A stretch of DNA of 64,000 nt from contig CAMXCT020001420.1 of assembly GCA_947184155.2 (NCBI GenBank), forward strand, positions 89,534-153,533, read 5' to 3'. Source of the DNA: Cladocopium goreaui. Its lineage: Eukaryota > Sar > Dinophyceae > Suessiales > Symbiodiniaceae. Below the pieces are notes generated by a model, which worked only from the letters and a program-made list of their open reading frames with translations, was not told where the DNA came from and made no database searches. Numbering within the stretch: position 1 is the first letter of the stretch; each line of letters starts with the position of its first letter. This document shows positions 1 to 11,639 of the stretch, one piece after another. The position numbers were made by a program, and so were the translations under genes.

Positions 1-970
1 TGTCCCACGCCTGCCACGCAAAAGAGGCGGAGCCCCAAGGGACGCCAGGGCGTACATCAGACCCCTTGGCAATGCACATTGTCCCACGCCTGCCACGCAA
101 AAGAGGCGGAGCCCCAAGGGACGCCAGGGCGTACATCAGACCCCTTGGCACTGCACATTGTCGCACGCCTGCCACGCAAAAGAGGCGGAGCCCCAAGGGA
201 CGCCAGGGCGTACATCCAACCCCTTGGCAGTACACATTGTCCCACGCCTGCCACGCAAAAGAGGCGGAGCCCCAAGGGACGCCAGGGCGTACATCAGACC
301 CCTTGGCACTGCACATTGTCCCACGCCTGCCACGCAAAAGCGGCGGAGCCCCAAGGGATGCCAGGGCGTACATCAGACCCCTTGGCAGTGCACATTGTCG
401 CACGCCTGCCACACAAAAGAGGCGGAGCCCCAAGGGACGCCAGGGCGTACATCAGACCCCTTGGCAGTGCACATTGTCCCACGCCTGCCACGCAAAAGCG
501 GCGCCCCAAGGGACGCCAGGGCGTACATCCAACCCCTTGGCAATGCAGATTGTCCCGCGCCTGCCACGCAAAAGAAGCGGAGCCCCAAGGGACGCCAGGG
601 CGTACATCCAACCCCTTGGCAATGCAGATTGTCCCGCGCCTGCCACGCAAAAGAAGCGGAGCCCCAAGGGGCGCCAGGGCGTACATCCAACCCCTTGGCA
701 GTGCAGCTTGTCCCACGCCTGCCACGCAAAAGCGGCGGAGCCCAAAGGGACGCCAGGGCGTACATCCAACCCCTTGGCAGTGCAGATTGTCCCACGCCTG
801 CCACGCAAAAGAGGCGGAGCCCCAAGGGACGCCAGGGCGTACATCCAACCCCTTGGCAGTGCACATTGTCCCACGCCTGCCACGCAAAAGAGGCGGAGCC
901 CCAAGGGACGCCAGGGCGTACATCAGACCCCTTGGCAGTGCAGATTGTCCCACGCCTGCCACGCAAAAGC
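1..970. repeat. 79-bp satellite array, about 12 units
   Basis: Head-to-tail units begin at 1, 80, 159 and so on, each 79 bp; one unit (475-550) lacks 3 bp. Units differ by scattered substitutions, for example CATCAGACC versus CATCCAACC. Each unit holds nested dyads: outer arms CCAAGGG and CCCTTGG, and an inner ACGCC-AG-GGCGT hairpin. The array runs off the left edge of the window. The period is 1 mod 3 and the consensus lacks stops, so long ORFs occur in several frames on both strands; I regard these as artefacts of the repeat, not genes. Confidence 0.95.
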
Positions 971-1240
971 GGCGGAGAGTGAGTGAGTGAGAGTGTGTGA
1001 GTGAGTGAGTGAGTGAGAGTGAGTGAGTGTGTGTGTGAGTGAGTGAGTGTGAGTGAGTGAGAGTGAGTGTGAGTGAGAGTGTGTGAGTGAGTGAGTGAGA
1101 GTGAGTGAGTGTGTGTGTGAGTGAGTGAGTGTGAGTGAGTGAGTGAGAGTGAGTGTGTGTGTGTGAGTGAGTGAGTGAGTGAGTGAGTGAGTGAGTGTGT
1201 GTGTGTGTGAGTGAGTGTGAGTGAGTGAGTGAGAGTGACT
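971..1240. repeat. GAGT/GTGT microsatellite
   Basis: About 270 bp of irregular GAGT, GTGT and GAGAGT tracts directly abut the last satellite unit, which breaks off at GGCGGAGAGTGAG. A GGGA-rich purine stretch follows to about 1290. The minus-strand reading (Ser-Leu-Thr-His repeats) is low-complexity and not a credible protein. Confidence 0.95.
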
Positions 1241-1439
1241 GATGGAGGGAGGGAAGGGCGGGAGGGAGCGAAGGAAGGAGGAGCGGATACAGAACTAAAA
1301 ACAAAAACCCCACACGTCAATGTGGGGAACTAACCTGATCCGACATCACTCGCTTTGAAAATGAACAATCCTCCTAGCCTTGGGTGATAAGGACCAGAAA
1401 ACAAGCTTGAAATGGACAGGCCGGCTTCATCTTGACCCA

Positions 1440-1850
1440 TGTGTCCCATTTTTCGCAGCTCCCCAGTCCCCAGACCTAAACTTCGCGTGCTGGACAATCG
1501 CCTCAGCCGCAGAGTGATCAACAACTTTCAGCTCGGCAGCGAAAGTGTGCAACGCTATCCATGCTGACTTATCATGATCAAAAGGGCTCAAAATGATTCT
1601 CAAAGGTATTTCAGTTCGAGCAGTTTGATTCTCCGAGAAACACTCCTGATGATCAGCACATTCATACATCCACAACATAAGCTACTGCATCTATGAGGTT
1701 TGAGAATACAGTGATATCAAGTTCTATCTCCAATATCTGCTTGAGGCTTTGTATCGCAAGCGTCGCTTGGGGATCCGACATCATGCCTTCAAAGCTTGGA
1801 GCTCTGGTCCTAAGCCAAAGGGAAATGACGGAAATGACATCTGGCAGAAA
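1440..1850 (-). CDS. Two candidate exons, unknown gene
   Basis: A minus-strand open segment at about 1690-1830 reads as a helical peptide containing SDPQATLAIQSLKQILEIEL. It is followed at about 1440-1655 by a second open segment in another frame, containing AWIALHTFAAELKVVDHSAA. A GTAGC donor and a CAG|G acceptor between them would make a very short intron near 1650-1700. Residue composition (acidic, amphipathic) looks like real protein, but no family was recognised. Coordinates are exon limits, not a full gene. Confidence 0.4.
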
Positions 1851-2578
1851 CAGTGCTGGAGAAAGGCTCAAAGGGTCAAATGGGGGCATGGCCACCCTCA
1901 CCACCAGTCGCTGCCCAGATCTTTTTCTGGAAAGAGCCCGAATGACACTGATCCGCTGTGTGACACCCAGCAAGGAGCCCTGATGTCTTCATCGCTTTCA
2001 CTCTGCAGATCATACCAACCATGCCTTCATAAACGTAGCCTTGTTGCAGATGTCTGGACAAGAACAAACCCCTTCATCATCTTCTTCGAAGGACTGACCA
2101 CAAACAACAGCGCAAACAAATGAACATATATAGTAACTTATATAACATTACACATTACAATCTAATTACTATTGGAATCTTTATTTCAAATATGTTCAAA
2201 TCACACTTTAGCCATGCCACATCAAGCGGCCCCCTGCGCTAAACTTTCCTATGACCTCACGCGGCCGCTTGGTAGCCTTCCCAATGTCCAGTCTTGGGAT
2301 CCTCGCGGAAGGTGGCGGCCATGAAAAATCAAGAAATCTGCAGAAGATCTGCTGAAGGAACAGTGACCAAGTTGTGACCAGATCTGCTGCTGAACTCTGA
2401 GGTGATGACATAGTCGCACTCCACTAGCCTTCCATCCTGCACTTGACTCACTTAGAAATCTATTTGAACAGTAACATCACAGTACAGTTCAGGTATCAAT
2501 CCAACCATGTAAAATCAACAGATTGGAAAATACCAAAATGGATCAAAACGGTATGAAACGGTGGTGTTCAAGTCACTT

Positions 2579-2672
2579 TCAAGCAATTTGCATCAGTGCT
2601 GCCTCGTACTTCAGCAAATCAAACTTGCCAGAGCGCAGATAATGGGCTGTGGTGTAGGAGCCATCAGGTGAC
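2579..2672 (-). CDS. Candidate terminal exon
   Basis: After an AG|G acceptor at 2673-2674, the minus strand reads about 30 codons containing YTTAHYLRSGKFDLLKYEAA and ends at a TGA at 2579-2581. The mix of aromatic and charged residues and the clean acceptor suggest the last exon of a protein gene. No family recognised. It lies on the same strand as, and downstream of, the candidate exons at 3.0-3.6 kb, so it may belong to the same gene. Confidence 0.4.
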
Positions 2673-3079
2673 CTTGGTCCATTGCTTCAGCTCCCAGGGT
2701 CCCAGCTCCGCCAACAGATTGCCAGGTCCCCAGGTCCACAGTGGTCCACAGTGGTCCACAGTGGTCCACCATGGAGAAAAATCACAAACTTTCAAAGCCA
2801 AGCAACAGCTTATAAGATCTGAGTTCAGAAGGTTGCTTTCCATCGATGGAGCCATCCTGAAGGCGACCAGGATGACCAGGAGTTGGGATGAGATCGCTCC
2901 CCCATATCATGACCTTCTTTTGTCCATGCATCATATATAGTCTATATAGTTTTCATGGTCTAGACATATATTGAGCATCAACAAATCACAAGAAACACCC
3001 TCAAAGCTTAATGGAGTGTTAGCTATTGCACATCAGACACATCAACCTTCACCAAGGTCAACCGCTGCGCCAAGTCACA

Positions 3080-3560
3080 GGCTTGATCTTCGGATTGTTC
3101 GAGAAGGCCTTGGCCTCGACCCCTCCATTCTTCTCCAACACCTACGGCGCTGACGGCGCTGGGCACTGTTTTCACTACAGAGTGCAGGTCCTGCCCTGTA
3201 CCACTCATGTCTCCGACCTGAAGCACTTGCTTGAAGGGCTTGATATCGGGTCGGATTGCCAAACAAGTGTCGTCCAAGCGATTCACCTGACATGTCACCG
3301 AGAATCTCTGCTTTGGATGCCTGGAATTTACGGGAAAAAAACTGCCATCCGTCATTTAAATGTTCAAATCCGATTGGAGGTTTCAGCTTCTGATATCCAT
3401 TGCATTTTGTTAACAATGGAACGCAAAAATTGACTCTCCGAGTGTTTCAAGAATTCCCCCGTTTTGAGGCAGGGAATCAGCAGCAGTGCCTGATCAAAGT
3501 CATTGAGTCGCCTGTCACGCTCTTCTTCATACCTCACTTTGGCCTCAAGAACGAAGAAAT
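3080..3560 (-). CDS. Candidate exons, unknown gene
   Basis: Two minus-strand open segments look coding. About 3440-3560 contains FFVLEAKVRYEEERDRRLND and further charged helical sequence. About 3080-3310 contains DDTCLAIRPDIKPFKQVLQV in a different frame, so an intron would separate them. Both lack low-complexity bias. No domain recognised; exon edges are estimates. Confidence 0.4.
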
Positions 3561-4149
3561 CTCCTCATTCTGGTAGTCTGCAGAAAGCATAATCTAGTAA
3601 CGAGACGGATCATTCTGAAAATCATCATACATAAAAATTGTGGCAATAGATCTTCCTCTTGCCACCAAGAAACTGTCACCCATTCGTAGGGCGTCAAGAG
3701 ATACTCTGTTGCTACGACGTTGGGCTCGGCACCAGCCTATTGCCAAAGAAGCAGAGTGGAGGATACAACTCACTCCAAGAAGAAATACTGTCAGTGTCCA
3801 ATCACAGTACAAACTTCGAGCAACTTGTGAAGTGCTGTCCGATGGAAACGCTTACTTGACTTTGAGCATCCATAAAGAAAATATTTGGTTCTTCAAGTTG
3901 TGGACAGACTTGGATGATACGTTTCGACAGCTTGGCCGATGCCAGAAAAGAGGATCTGTGTTCAAAGACATTCCTTGCAGTTACGAAACCTCATTGAATA
4001 CATTGTCAATGACACTGTTTCATATTTAAAAAATAGCAAGTCTGCATGTTTGCAAAGCAATTGTGGTACACGAACAATTTCATACAGTGCATATTCTTGA
4101 AAGGCAATTGCCACCTGTATCTGCACTGGGAAATATCTCGGACCATCTC

Positions 4150-4554
4150 AAACCTCATGGGACTATCCCAAATTCTTGTGGACATGGAATTTGGCAAAGC
4201 CATGGATCCGGCCTTAATGAGCTTCTCTACGAAGTCAGCGGAGCCACACATGGTGGCATTGAAGAGAGGGGTGAGGCCATCCTACAGCGATGAACTCAGC
4301 GATGATCCCAGGCCCAGCTGGCGGTGTAGAGTCTATCTGTTTGGGAAATTCCACATTTCAGACGAGAGAAGCTAAGCAGACAGGAACTGCCGCCACTCCA
4401 TCCGGCCCCCCACGAATCCAGCAAAAATATATCAGACCCATCAATTGAACAACTGAGCATACTGTTCTATCTGTTCTGAACAGGCTGGCATTTCTTGGTT
4501 TGCACTCCTCATTTTTCCAGTTCACGTTGGGCTTCTTCTTGAGTACACGTTCCA
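4150..4554 (-). CDS. Ankyrin-repeat protein, partial (two exons)
   Basis: The minus strand at about 4505-4554 reads LERVLKKKPNVNWKNEE. After an intron, 4150-4281 begins DGLTPLFNATMCGSADFVEK and continues LIKAGSM. Joined, they make a textbook ankyrin repeat: helix, loop with VNWKNE, then DGLTPL at the start of the next repeat. The splice edges share AGGA on both sides (GAGGAGTGC and TAGGATGGC), so the donor is either GA or GT with a shifted acceptor, a pattern known in dinoflagellate introns. Ankyrin repeats mediate protein-protein contacts and do not define a specific function here. Other repeats were not found nearby. Confidence 0.65.
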
Positions 4555-4689
4555 ACCTTCAATGAACAGAATCCACAAGGTTCTGCATGCTGCCATCATG
4601 CTGTCATGCTAAAGCTACATGCAGAAACACCACCGCTGTGTCTCAAGGCTTCTCCTGTAGAATCGTGGTATCCAGCTTGTCCTCCATGT

Positions 4690-5790
4690 TATTCTGGATT
4701 CTGGACAGATATTAGATGAGATCTGCTAGCAAGAGCAACAACAAAGAAACCCATAACAGTAGCAGTAGCAGATAGGGGCTTCGTTGCATCCCCAAAATCC
4801 AAACGACGGAGAATCTCACTCCTGAGGTCGATACCTTTTCGGACATTTACCTTGTTGAACCAGAAAACATGTTGAATCCATTCCCTAGTCATGTCAGTCC
4901 AACCGTTTAACCGAGGAATCAAGGAGGAAATCGCTCCAGGACATGTTGAAGCAAAAGAGACATGCTGTTGCTGCTGTTGCATCTAAATCGTGCATCAAAA
5001 AGCAACAGAAGGCAACACAGCGACTGTGTAAATGTCCGAACAAAGGTTGGCTGCAGCAACTTTGTGTACTCAGTCAGAATCTGTCATGTGGTTGCAGGTT
5101 GTTTGTGTTCCAATACAGGGATATCATGGGATATCACTGCACCCAATGAACGGGACCAGTTGCCCCATCCGCAGACAACAAAGAGCTCCAACTCAGGACT
5201 CATCTTCGCAGACATTTGCACCTCAAAACAGCCCATCCTATTGGATAAGAATACCATAGAATTGGAGGTTTCCTAACATGGGGAACCCATGGGGAACCCC
5301 CAAATCATCCAAAATTAGACCATTTTAGTATTGAAATGCATGTTTTACCCCCAATTGAATGCCTCTTGAAGCAATATCCTCATGATGAGTGGTGCATTCC
5401 AACGGCCTGAAATAAGGCTGGACAGTTGCTGTGAAGCATGGATCACAGCAATAAAAGCAATAAACATCAATAATTTCTTCATGAATTCGAACATGTTTGG
5501 CACACCGCGGCACACTTAAAGACTCAGAAACATGCAAAACATATCAAATCATAAAGTTTGGGGGGGCAAAACTCTGAAAAACTCTTCCACTACCATCAAC
5601 TTCCATGGACCTCCTGGTTTCTGATTGGATAAACTTGGCAACTGGACGGTGGCAGCTTCCCTTGGCGCGATCAGCGGCATCTCGTCCTTGACGCCTGCCG
5701 TTGGGATGGATCCCGTTCTGGATTCAGAGGTGATCCCCAGGGTCGGTTTTGACGACCCAGGCGGGTTGCCAAAATTCACCGTTCGCAACA
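4690..5790 (-). CDS. Candidate exons upstream of the ankyrin exons
   Basis: The minus strand at about 4700-4870 reads an amphipathic segment containing RKGIDLRSEILRRLDFGDAT followed by a hydrophobic stretch. About 5620-5788 reads GSSKPTLGITSESRTGSI and an acidic continuation. Both are open and protein-like but unassigned. They could be upstream exons of the ankyrin gene, being on the same strand and 5' of it; nothing proves the link. About 4880-5600 otherwise shows no convincing coding sequence. Confidence 0.3.
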
Positions 5791-5799
5791 GTCACTGGC

Positions 5800-7600
5800 A
5801 TCACTGGCAGTCAAGGTATTTCAATTCTTAGCATGCCAAGTCTTACCTTTGCCGGTCACTACTGTTATTGCTTGTTCAAAGCTTGCGCACAAAATTCATT
5901 TCATGTCTCCTGCACTTTCACAAATTTCACGTCGCAGCCCCTGCTAGTGACTTTGGTTGATAGATTTGATAGGGTTCCTGTATTGGATCACCATGATCCC
6001 CATGAAAAATCGGTACCGTATGTACCAGGAATGTACCATCTGTTTTCAACATCAACCACCAGATACACCAGGGATGTGGGGGCCTTTGCGCTGGCTCAGA
6101 TTGCGCGTCAACGATGCGGATCGCCCCGGACTTGCTGGGCGATGCTGAAGCAAAATGGCCACAGCAATCAGATTCATGATGGATTCAGATCCTGGATTCA
6201 TGTCAACAAAGTTATCCAAAGCTCACTGGGATCAACTCAGAGCCCCCCAGATGGCAATAGTTGGGAAGTTTGTTGGACTAACTGGGCGAACACTGCATGG
6301 AAGGTCCCAACTGAATCCAAAGTCGAACACAGAATGGCACTTTGAGTCGTGGCGTAGCATGTCATGAAAAGCTTCAATCTGTGGACTAGATTGAACATGA
6401 TTGGACTGGGTTTAACCAAGCCAAATAGCTTCAGTGAGCTCCAGGTGTCCGACTGAGCAGGTGCCATGTTCAGGTGGCGAGGCAAGTACATGGCCTCAAC
6501 CGGCAAAAGTCTTCAGCACAGTCTGGCGAAGTCTACAGGTATTTTACGATATTTTGCATGTCTTTGATTTCTGATCTCAGTATCGCTACAGCGAACACAT
6601 TAAACCTTGAGATTGACATCTGCCAATGGACACAAATCTTGAGGTCTTTACTGGAGACGCTGTGGGGAAGAGCATCAAAGGTTGCTGCTCAGCATGTTGT
6701 AATGCCGAAACGCAAAGCTTCACCAACTTCACCAGGGCTCCTGCGGCACCAATGGCCATACGCTATACCCTTACCATACCCATACCCATGCCATACCCAT
6801 AAACCAATAAAACCATCCATGTGCACAATGAGTTAAGTGAGTCAATTGTGATTGGATCAGAACGATAATCAACTGCATTGCACATGCTATTGTGATGGAC
6901 TGCAATTGGAGATTGGAACGAAACTCCCCAACTGAAACGCAATACGACAATACGTTGATTGATCTCACCGTTCTCTCCTCCAGGTGGGGTAACGAAATTG
7001 TCCAGGAAAAGCCTACAGCGTAGCGTACTTGACTCCATTGACAGTGTGTCAGCAAAAACAATTGATTTCACAGAGGTCTAGTGAGTCTAGTGCAATTGTT
7101 TCCCCCGCAAGCAATTTCTCTGCTGGATTTTGCCTGATTCATTGCCATTCACTCCATTTCGACACTGCTTTCAAGGAAAGAACAAAGCTCTGCACCTGAA
7201 CTCTAACCTCTGAATATTGTCAGTCTTGCTGAGTCTTGAGGCAGCATCTTTGCGTCTGAAGTTGATTCAATTCTTTTTCTGTGGGTCCACAGGACCACAG
7301 GACACACCTCAAATGTTCTTTCAAAGGTTCATCGCCTGGCTGCGACATTAACTCAGTCAATTTCAGTAAATGATAGACCGAGTCTCTGGAGTCTCTGCAG
7401 AAACCGAAGTCTCACACTGACAAGGACCTGCCTCCCTCTGGAAAAAGAAACTCTGACAGTGCTTCCGATACACCTGAGTGCTGCCAAGGCCAGGCAGGCG
7501 TTACAATCGTTACAGGTTTTATCATGTTTTTATGTTTTATCAGATTGTATCAGATTTTCCCAATTTTTCACATTTTTTCCCACATATTTCCCCATGAAGA
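5800..7600. other. Mostly non-coding stretch
   Basis: No convincing exon was found across this interval. It contains a short CATACC-type repeat at about 6768-6802. Short open frames occur on both strands but lack recognisable motifs or plausible splice contexts. Confidence 0.4.
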
Positions 7601-7629
7601 ATGTCATATGGGCCTGGGTTTTCCGACCA

Positions 7630-7730
7630 CTGCAGGTGACCTCAAAGGCTGTCACGCCCTCTTCGGCCATCAGCAGGGCTCGAAGACGTGTCAAGGCCTG
7701 CCGAGGGTCTGTTGGTCCCCCTGAACATGA
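7630..7730 (-). CDS. Candidate exon
   Basis: The minus strand reads TDPRQALTRLRALLMAEEGV followed by TAFEVTCSG, a compact amphipathic segment flanked by plausible splice sites. A short CAC trinucleotide run (about 7815-7840) lies just upstream on this strand and would be intronic. No family recognised. Confidence 0.35.
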
Positions 7731-8195
7731 AGTTTTTTGGGGGTATGGTGTATGGATCCATGGCCGTATCCAAGCAGTAAAAAATGAGGTTGAATATACC
7801 AATATACCAATATACCACCACCACCACCACCACCACCATGATGTTACAGTGGGGGTGGACTTATCCAATCTGGAAAGCAGAAAATGATGGAAAATTACCA
7901 ATTGGTCTCGAAGAGAAACAACTATCAACTTCTCGAGTTTCAATGAGGCCAACCTCCATTCTTCGGGAAATGTCGGAAAATTGGTGTCAATAAGTTTGAA
8001 TGACCAATTTTACGAAAGACCTCAAACTAGACCGGACACCAACGATCCCAAAGTATAGGCGTTCAAGTTGTGTGGAACCATCCACAGCAAATGGGGCTGA
8101 TGGATGCTGGGTGTCCCAACGTTCTTAGCATCTTTGGAGAACTCTTGAGCCTTACGATTCAAAATGAATGAACTGGTGTCTGATGGATATGGTCT

Positions 8196-8490
8196 TCACA
8201 ACGCCCTGGGTAGAATGGAAAACTGCAACTTGGCTGGAGCCTTCCACACTCCACTTTCCAAACAAGTCCACAGTATTCGCTCGGCATCAAGAGCAGCATG
8301 GTCATGTTCCTGATTTTCAGCGAGAAGCCTAGCAACCAGATTCCGATACAAGCATGCCAAAATATGCAAAATACCAAGCAAGAAGATCCCCAGCCCGTCA
8401 TACTCCTTTTTGTGCCTTTCGAGCAGGGCCAACTCGATCCAAACTTCACCTTCATTGAAGTGAAGGGGAACTTCAAGCTAAAATGCAATT
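8196..8490 (-). CDS. Candidate exon, helical protein
   Basis: A single minus-strand open segment of roughly 95 codons reads through NEGEVWIELALLERHKKEYD, a hydrophobic run (LGIFLLGILHILACLYRNL) and a charged helix with LLAENQEHDHAALDAERILW. The texture is clearly protein-like. It lies just 3' of the TBC gene on the same strand, either as the next gene or, less likely, as an alternative end. No domain recognised. Confidence 0.45.
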
Positions 8491-8567
8491 CTATGCAACT
8501 GATGCATGTTACCATAAACATCCATAAACATAACACACAATAGTACACGCTACCGCGAGGTGGTGGA

Positions 8568-10131
8568 TCACGGTGGTGGTCTTAGGCATGTCTGCAAGAC
8601 CAGACGACTTCGCAAACGTGTAGCTTCCATCTCACGTTTCAGAGACTCTACCTGCTGCAAGGCATCCTGTAACTCCTGCTTCAGCTTGGCATTTTGCGCC
8701 ATCAACCTCAGATTGGCAAGGAATGGTGTGGCATGGGCCAGCATAGACCTTTGGCCTTAAACAACCTCCAAACCAAGTAGGAACTAAAATGATTGATTTT
8801 AGGGTCCCAAAAAAAGTTGCCACTAGCTAGGCAAGCAACTCGGCATTGTCCTCCCGCAAATGCTCTTCAACAGACTTTGGGCAGAGCACAGGTGCCGCCA
8901 GCATTCGCTCATAGTGCGCGGTTCTTGCAAGGTCAATCACTTCCGCCTGCAGATGGATTGCAACCAGCTTCTCCCATGAAGCGCAGTTTTCACTTCCAGC
9001 ACCTTCACAACTTTGGCAGAATGGCTTTTTGGGACTCGGTTGACTCGGTTGACTCGGTTCCTCACGTGGCTCATCCTCACTGACCCCGGAATTTCCCAGC
9101 TCCGGGGGCAAGGAGCTCCGCCGTGATGCACCATCCCGCGCCCGCACCAAGCGGCGAAGCAGGTTCTTGCGCCGGGAGGTGATGGGCTGCTGGGAAGTCT
9201 TCCCCCCAGGGCTGGGAGGCACTTCTTCGGGCTCAAAGGCTGGGAGACGAGGAGGTCTGGGACACGGCTGGTCGTCAGGCCCCACGAAATCCACATGTGC
9301 ATTTTTCACCAGATGCACCAAAGCACCAAAGTCAGTCTCACCAAGGAGCCAGGGGCGTAGACATCTCAAACGTGCCAGTATCAGGCGGTAGATGACAGAA
9401 TATCCCTGATCAAAAAAGTGATCCCAAAGATGTGAAAGTGGCACCAAAGGGACACTACCAGCACACAAAGTGAGCAGCCAATCTGTGAAAAGCAGACTCA
9501 GCGAATTCTGCAGGTGTTCTGCCAAATGTGCTGAAAGGTCTGGCATCTCTTGATGAACCAGCTGAACGATTGTGAAGGAACGCACCTTCAACCCATGCAT
9601 ATCTGGAGCTTCAAACATGCTGCGTAGATCATAGTTCTGCACCAAAGCCACGAAAAGCCAAAATGCTGCTTCTTCAGCTCCAGCGTGCCACAGAAGGGCC
9701 ATGACAATAAAATTCATGCCCTGAACATAGCCCACTGCTTCACTGCGACCTGACGTCTCTCCATCATTTGACGCAGAGGCCTCTTGTTGTCGATGCTCCT
9801 GTGCCGTTTCCCCATCATAAATGATCCACGCCTTTAGTAAATTTGATAAGGATTCACGGCCACAGCCATCCGCAAAAATGCATAAGGCGGGCCAGGTACG
9901 TCCCACATCCAACTCCAATTGACGTTCCTTTTCCACCGAGAAGTGTGGAGAACCGTTCTTTGCAGCCTCCAACAACGCCTCGTATCGCCCTGGTTGTATT
10001 ACATCCTGCAGCCCCGCGGCCGCAGCCCAACGTTGGAAACGCTTGCAACGTACAGGTTCCCCAGGGGCAGCGGGTTCACGGTCACACGGACAGGCAGGAA
10101 CGTGCCAGCTCCCTGAGATGTTGAAACACAT
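8568..10131 (-). CDS. TBC-domain Rab GTPase-activating protein
   Basis: The main exon (10131 to about 8830) encodes about 434 residues with a Rab-GAP TBC domain. The arginine finger is in LELDVGRTWPAL (about residue 95) and the glutamine finger in VGYVQGMN (about 135), so both catalytic residues are present. Conserved downstream blocks follow, including FTDWLLTLCAGSVPLVPLSH and WDHFFDQGYSVIYRL. The tail is Ser/Pro-rich. After EEHLREDNAELL a short intron follows (a GCCTAG donor would make it GC-AG). A last exon at 8568-8748 adds a coiled coil with LMAQNAKLKQELQDALQQVE, ending at TGA 8568-8570. The product should stimulate GTP hydrolysis by a Rab on internal membranes. Translation may begin in an upstream exon; in this frame a stop lies just upstream at 10156-10158. 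Confidence 0.85.
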
Positions 10132-10870
10132 TCGGAATGTACCAACCTTTGGCCATCACAGCGGTTGGGCTTGAGATGGTGAGCCAGGGCGGCCAACGCC
10201 CACACCTTGAGCCTGAAACATCGTTGCGCAAGAAGACGAAATAACTATAATTCTACTGGTATGTGAATTAGTTCAACAAACCTGATGCGTATTCTCAGTT
10301 CTCAGCCTATAGCGTCCAGATATGATGTGAACAGTGAATAGATGCCCACGCAAGTCTCCCTTTCTATGCTTAAGCTCTTTTTGACAGGATATCCCTTGCA
10401 TATTTTCTGCTTGTCCCCTCATTCTATGTGCCAAGATTACTTGATATTATGTGCTGTATCGCGTGACTCCACATAAACCAAAGAGCAAATGCATCTACTC
10501 TCGAGCCAGTCTTTCTCCTGAAATTTTCGAAAATCTAAAAAAACATAAACATCCTCTGCTCTCTAACTGCCCACGTCCAAGGATGGCCCGGCTTCCTCTA
10601 TTCCAGGCTCCCCACGATGTCTTTCATCTCTTGTAGAACGAGCAACTCCAAGGAAGAACTGGCACTAGCCTCAGGGTGCTCAGTGTGTTGCATGGTACAT
10701 GACAATTGGATTTTCGTAGCTTGCGACCTACTTGTGTGATTTCATTTCACAAAACGCGAATCATTCCAAGTCCCTGGCAAAGTGCTTGGAGTGCACTCGT
10801 TGCGCCACCTTCTCTCAAGCCATCCAACGAGCAAACAGAGAGAGAGGGAGGAGGACGCGACAGGAATAGG
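10132..10870. other. No recognised gene
   Basis: Short open frames only. Minus-strand sequence at 10132-10205 could be a 5' exon of the TBC gene (LAALAHHLKPNRCDGQRL in one frame) but cannot be separated from chance. Confidence 0.35.
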
Positions 10871-10929
10871 GTCAACAGGTCAACTGGCTCGTAAATTGAA
10901 AAAGAACATGACAGGTGCTTCCCATGCCA

Positions 10930-11215
10930 GTCCCTGCTAAATCCAGTGCCTCCAAACGTAGTTTCCGCAAGCAGCCTGACAGCATTGAGAAAGCAAAGCT
11001 CGACTTGCGATGAAGTCCGATGAAGCCAGGAGTCTTGGATGTGTTGGTTCCAAGGCCACCCCAACTGCCGGAGGAGGTTTGTTCACAGTGGGTGGATGGT
11101 TCCTTTGTGACTTCCAACTCATCCCACGTACGCCTCCCAAAACCACCCTGCAGCTGGCCTGTTGAGCTGGATGCAGATGTGGGCCTTGGACTTCTGCGAA
11201 CACGCATAGGGACCA
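10930..11215 (-). CDS. Candidate exon, Ser/Gly-rich
   Basis: Minus-strand open segment containing STGQLQGGFGRRTWDELEVT. It is open in two overlapping frames, so the correct one is uncertain. No family recognised. It lies upstream of the TBC gene on the same strand. Confidence 0.25.
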
Positions 11216-11639
11216 GTCTCCCTCTCAGAATCTGAAAACCACGTAAACCAAGTGGTAACACTACTGGAAATCGAATCTGGACCACCAAAATCTAAGGAAC
11301 CCCAGGTCTTCCGCATATCACTTCACAACTGCATTTGTCATCATAGTTTAAAAAAAAAGCGAAAATCACTCAGGGCTCTCCGACTCATGCTCAGCTGTGG
11401 CAGCCTCTCATGTTCTTGTGGAACCATGAAATGATTACTTCACGGACAAAGGAGAAGAATCAAGGAACATGTCATTCACTTGCACCATCAGACTTCATCA
11501 GGTGAACGCAGCAAATGCACAAAGAGGATTTCACAGCAAGACTTGAGAAAGCAACGGCAAACGGACACAGGACATTGCATGTTACAAGTGACTACCAATT
11601 ACCAATCCTGCATGGCATAGGAAAAAAGAACTGCCAAGC

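Noticed and set aside
66-990. Long ORFs of about 270-310 codons in all plus frames and similar ones on minus
   Set aside because: They are translations of a 79-bp tandem repeat whose unit is stop-free; the frame shifts with every unit, so the same peptide blocks cycle. Not genes.
294-1313. Ser-Leu-Thr-His repeat protein on minus
   Set aside because: Reading of the GAGT microsatellite fused to the satellite; low-complexity.
6139-6160. Minus-strand TGTGGCCATTTTGCTTCAG, resembling the dinoflagellate spliced leader
   Set aside because: Only the 9-nt core GCCATTTTG is uninterrupted; the 3' half does not match and no coding exon begins there. Chance is likely.
10200-10225. GGCTCAAG upstream of the TBC ORF as a possible spliced-leader relict
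   Set aside because: Only the last 8 nt of the leader match; the preceding bases differ. Too short to claim.
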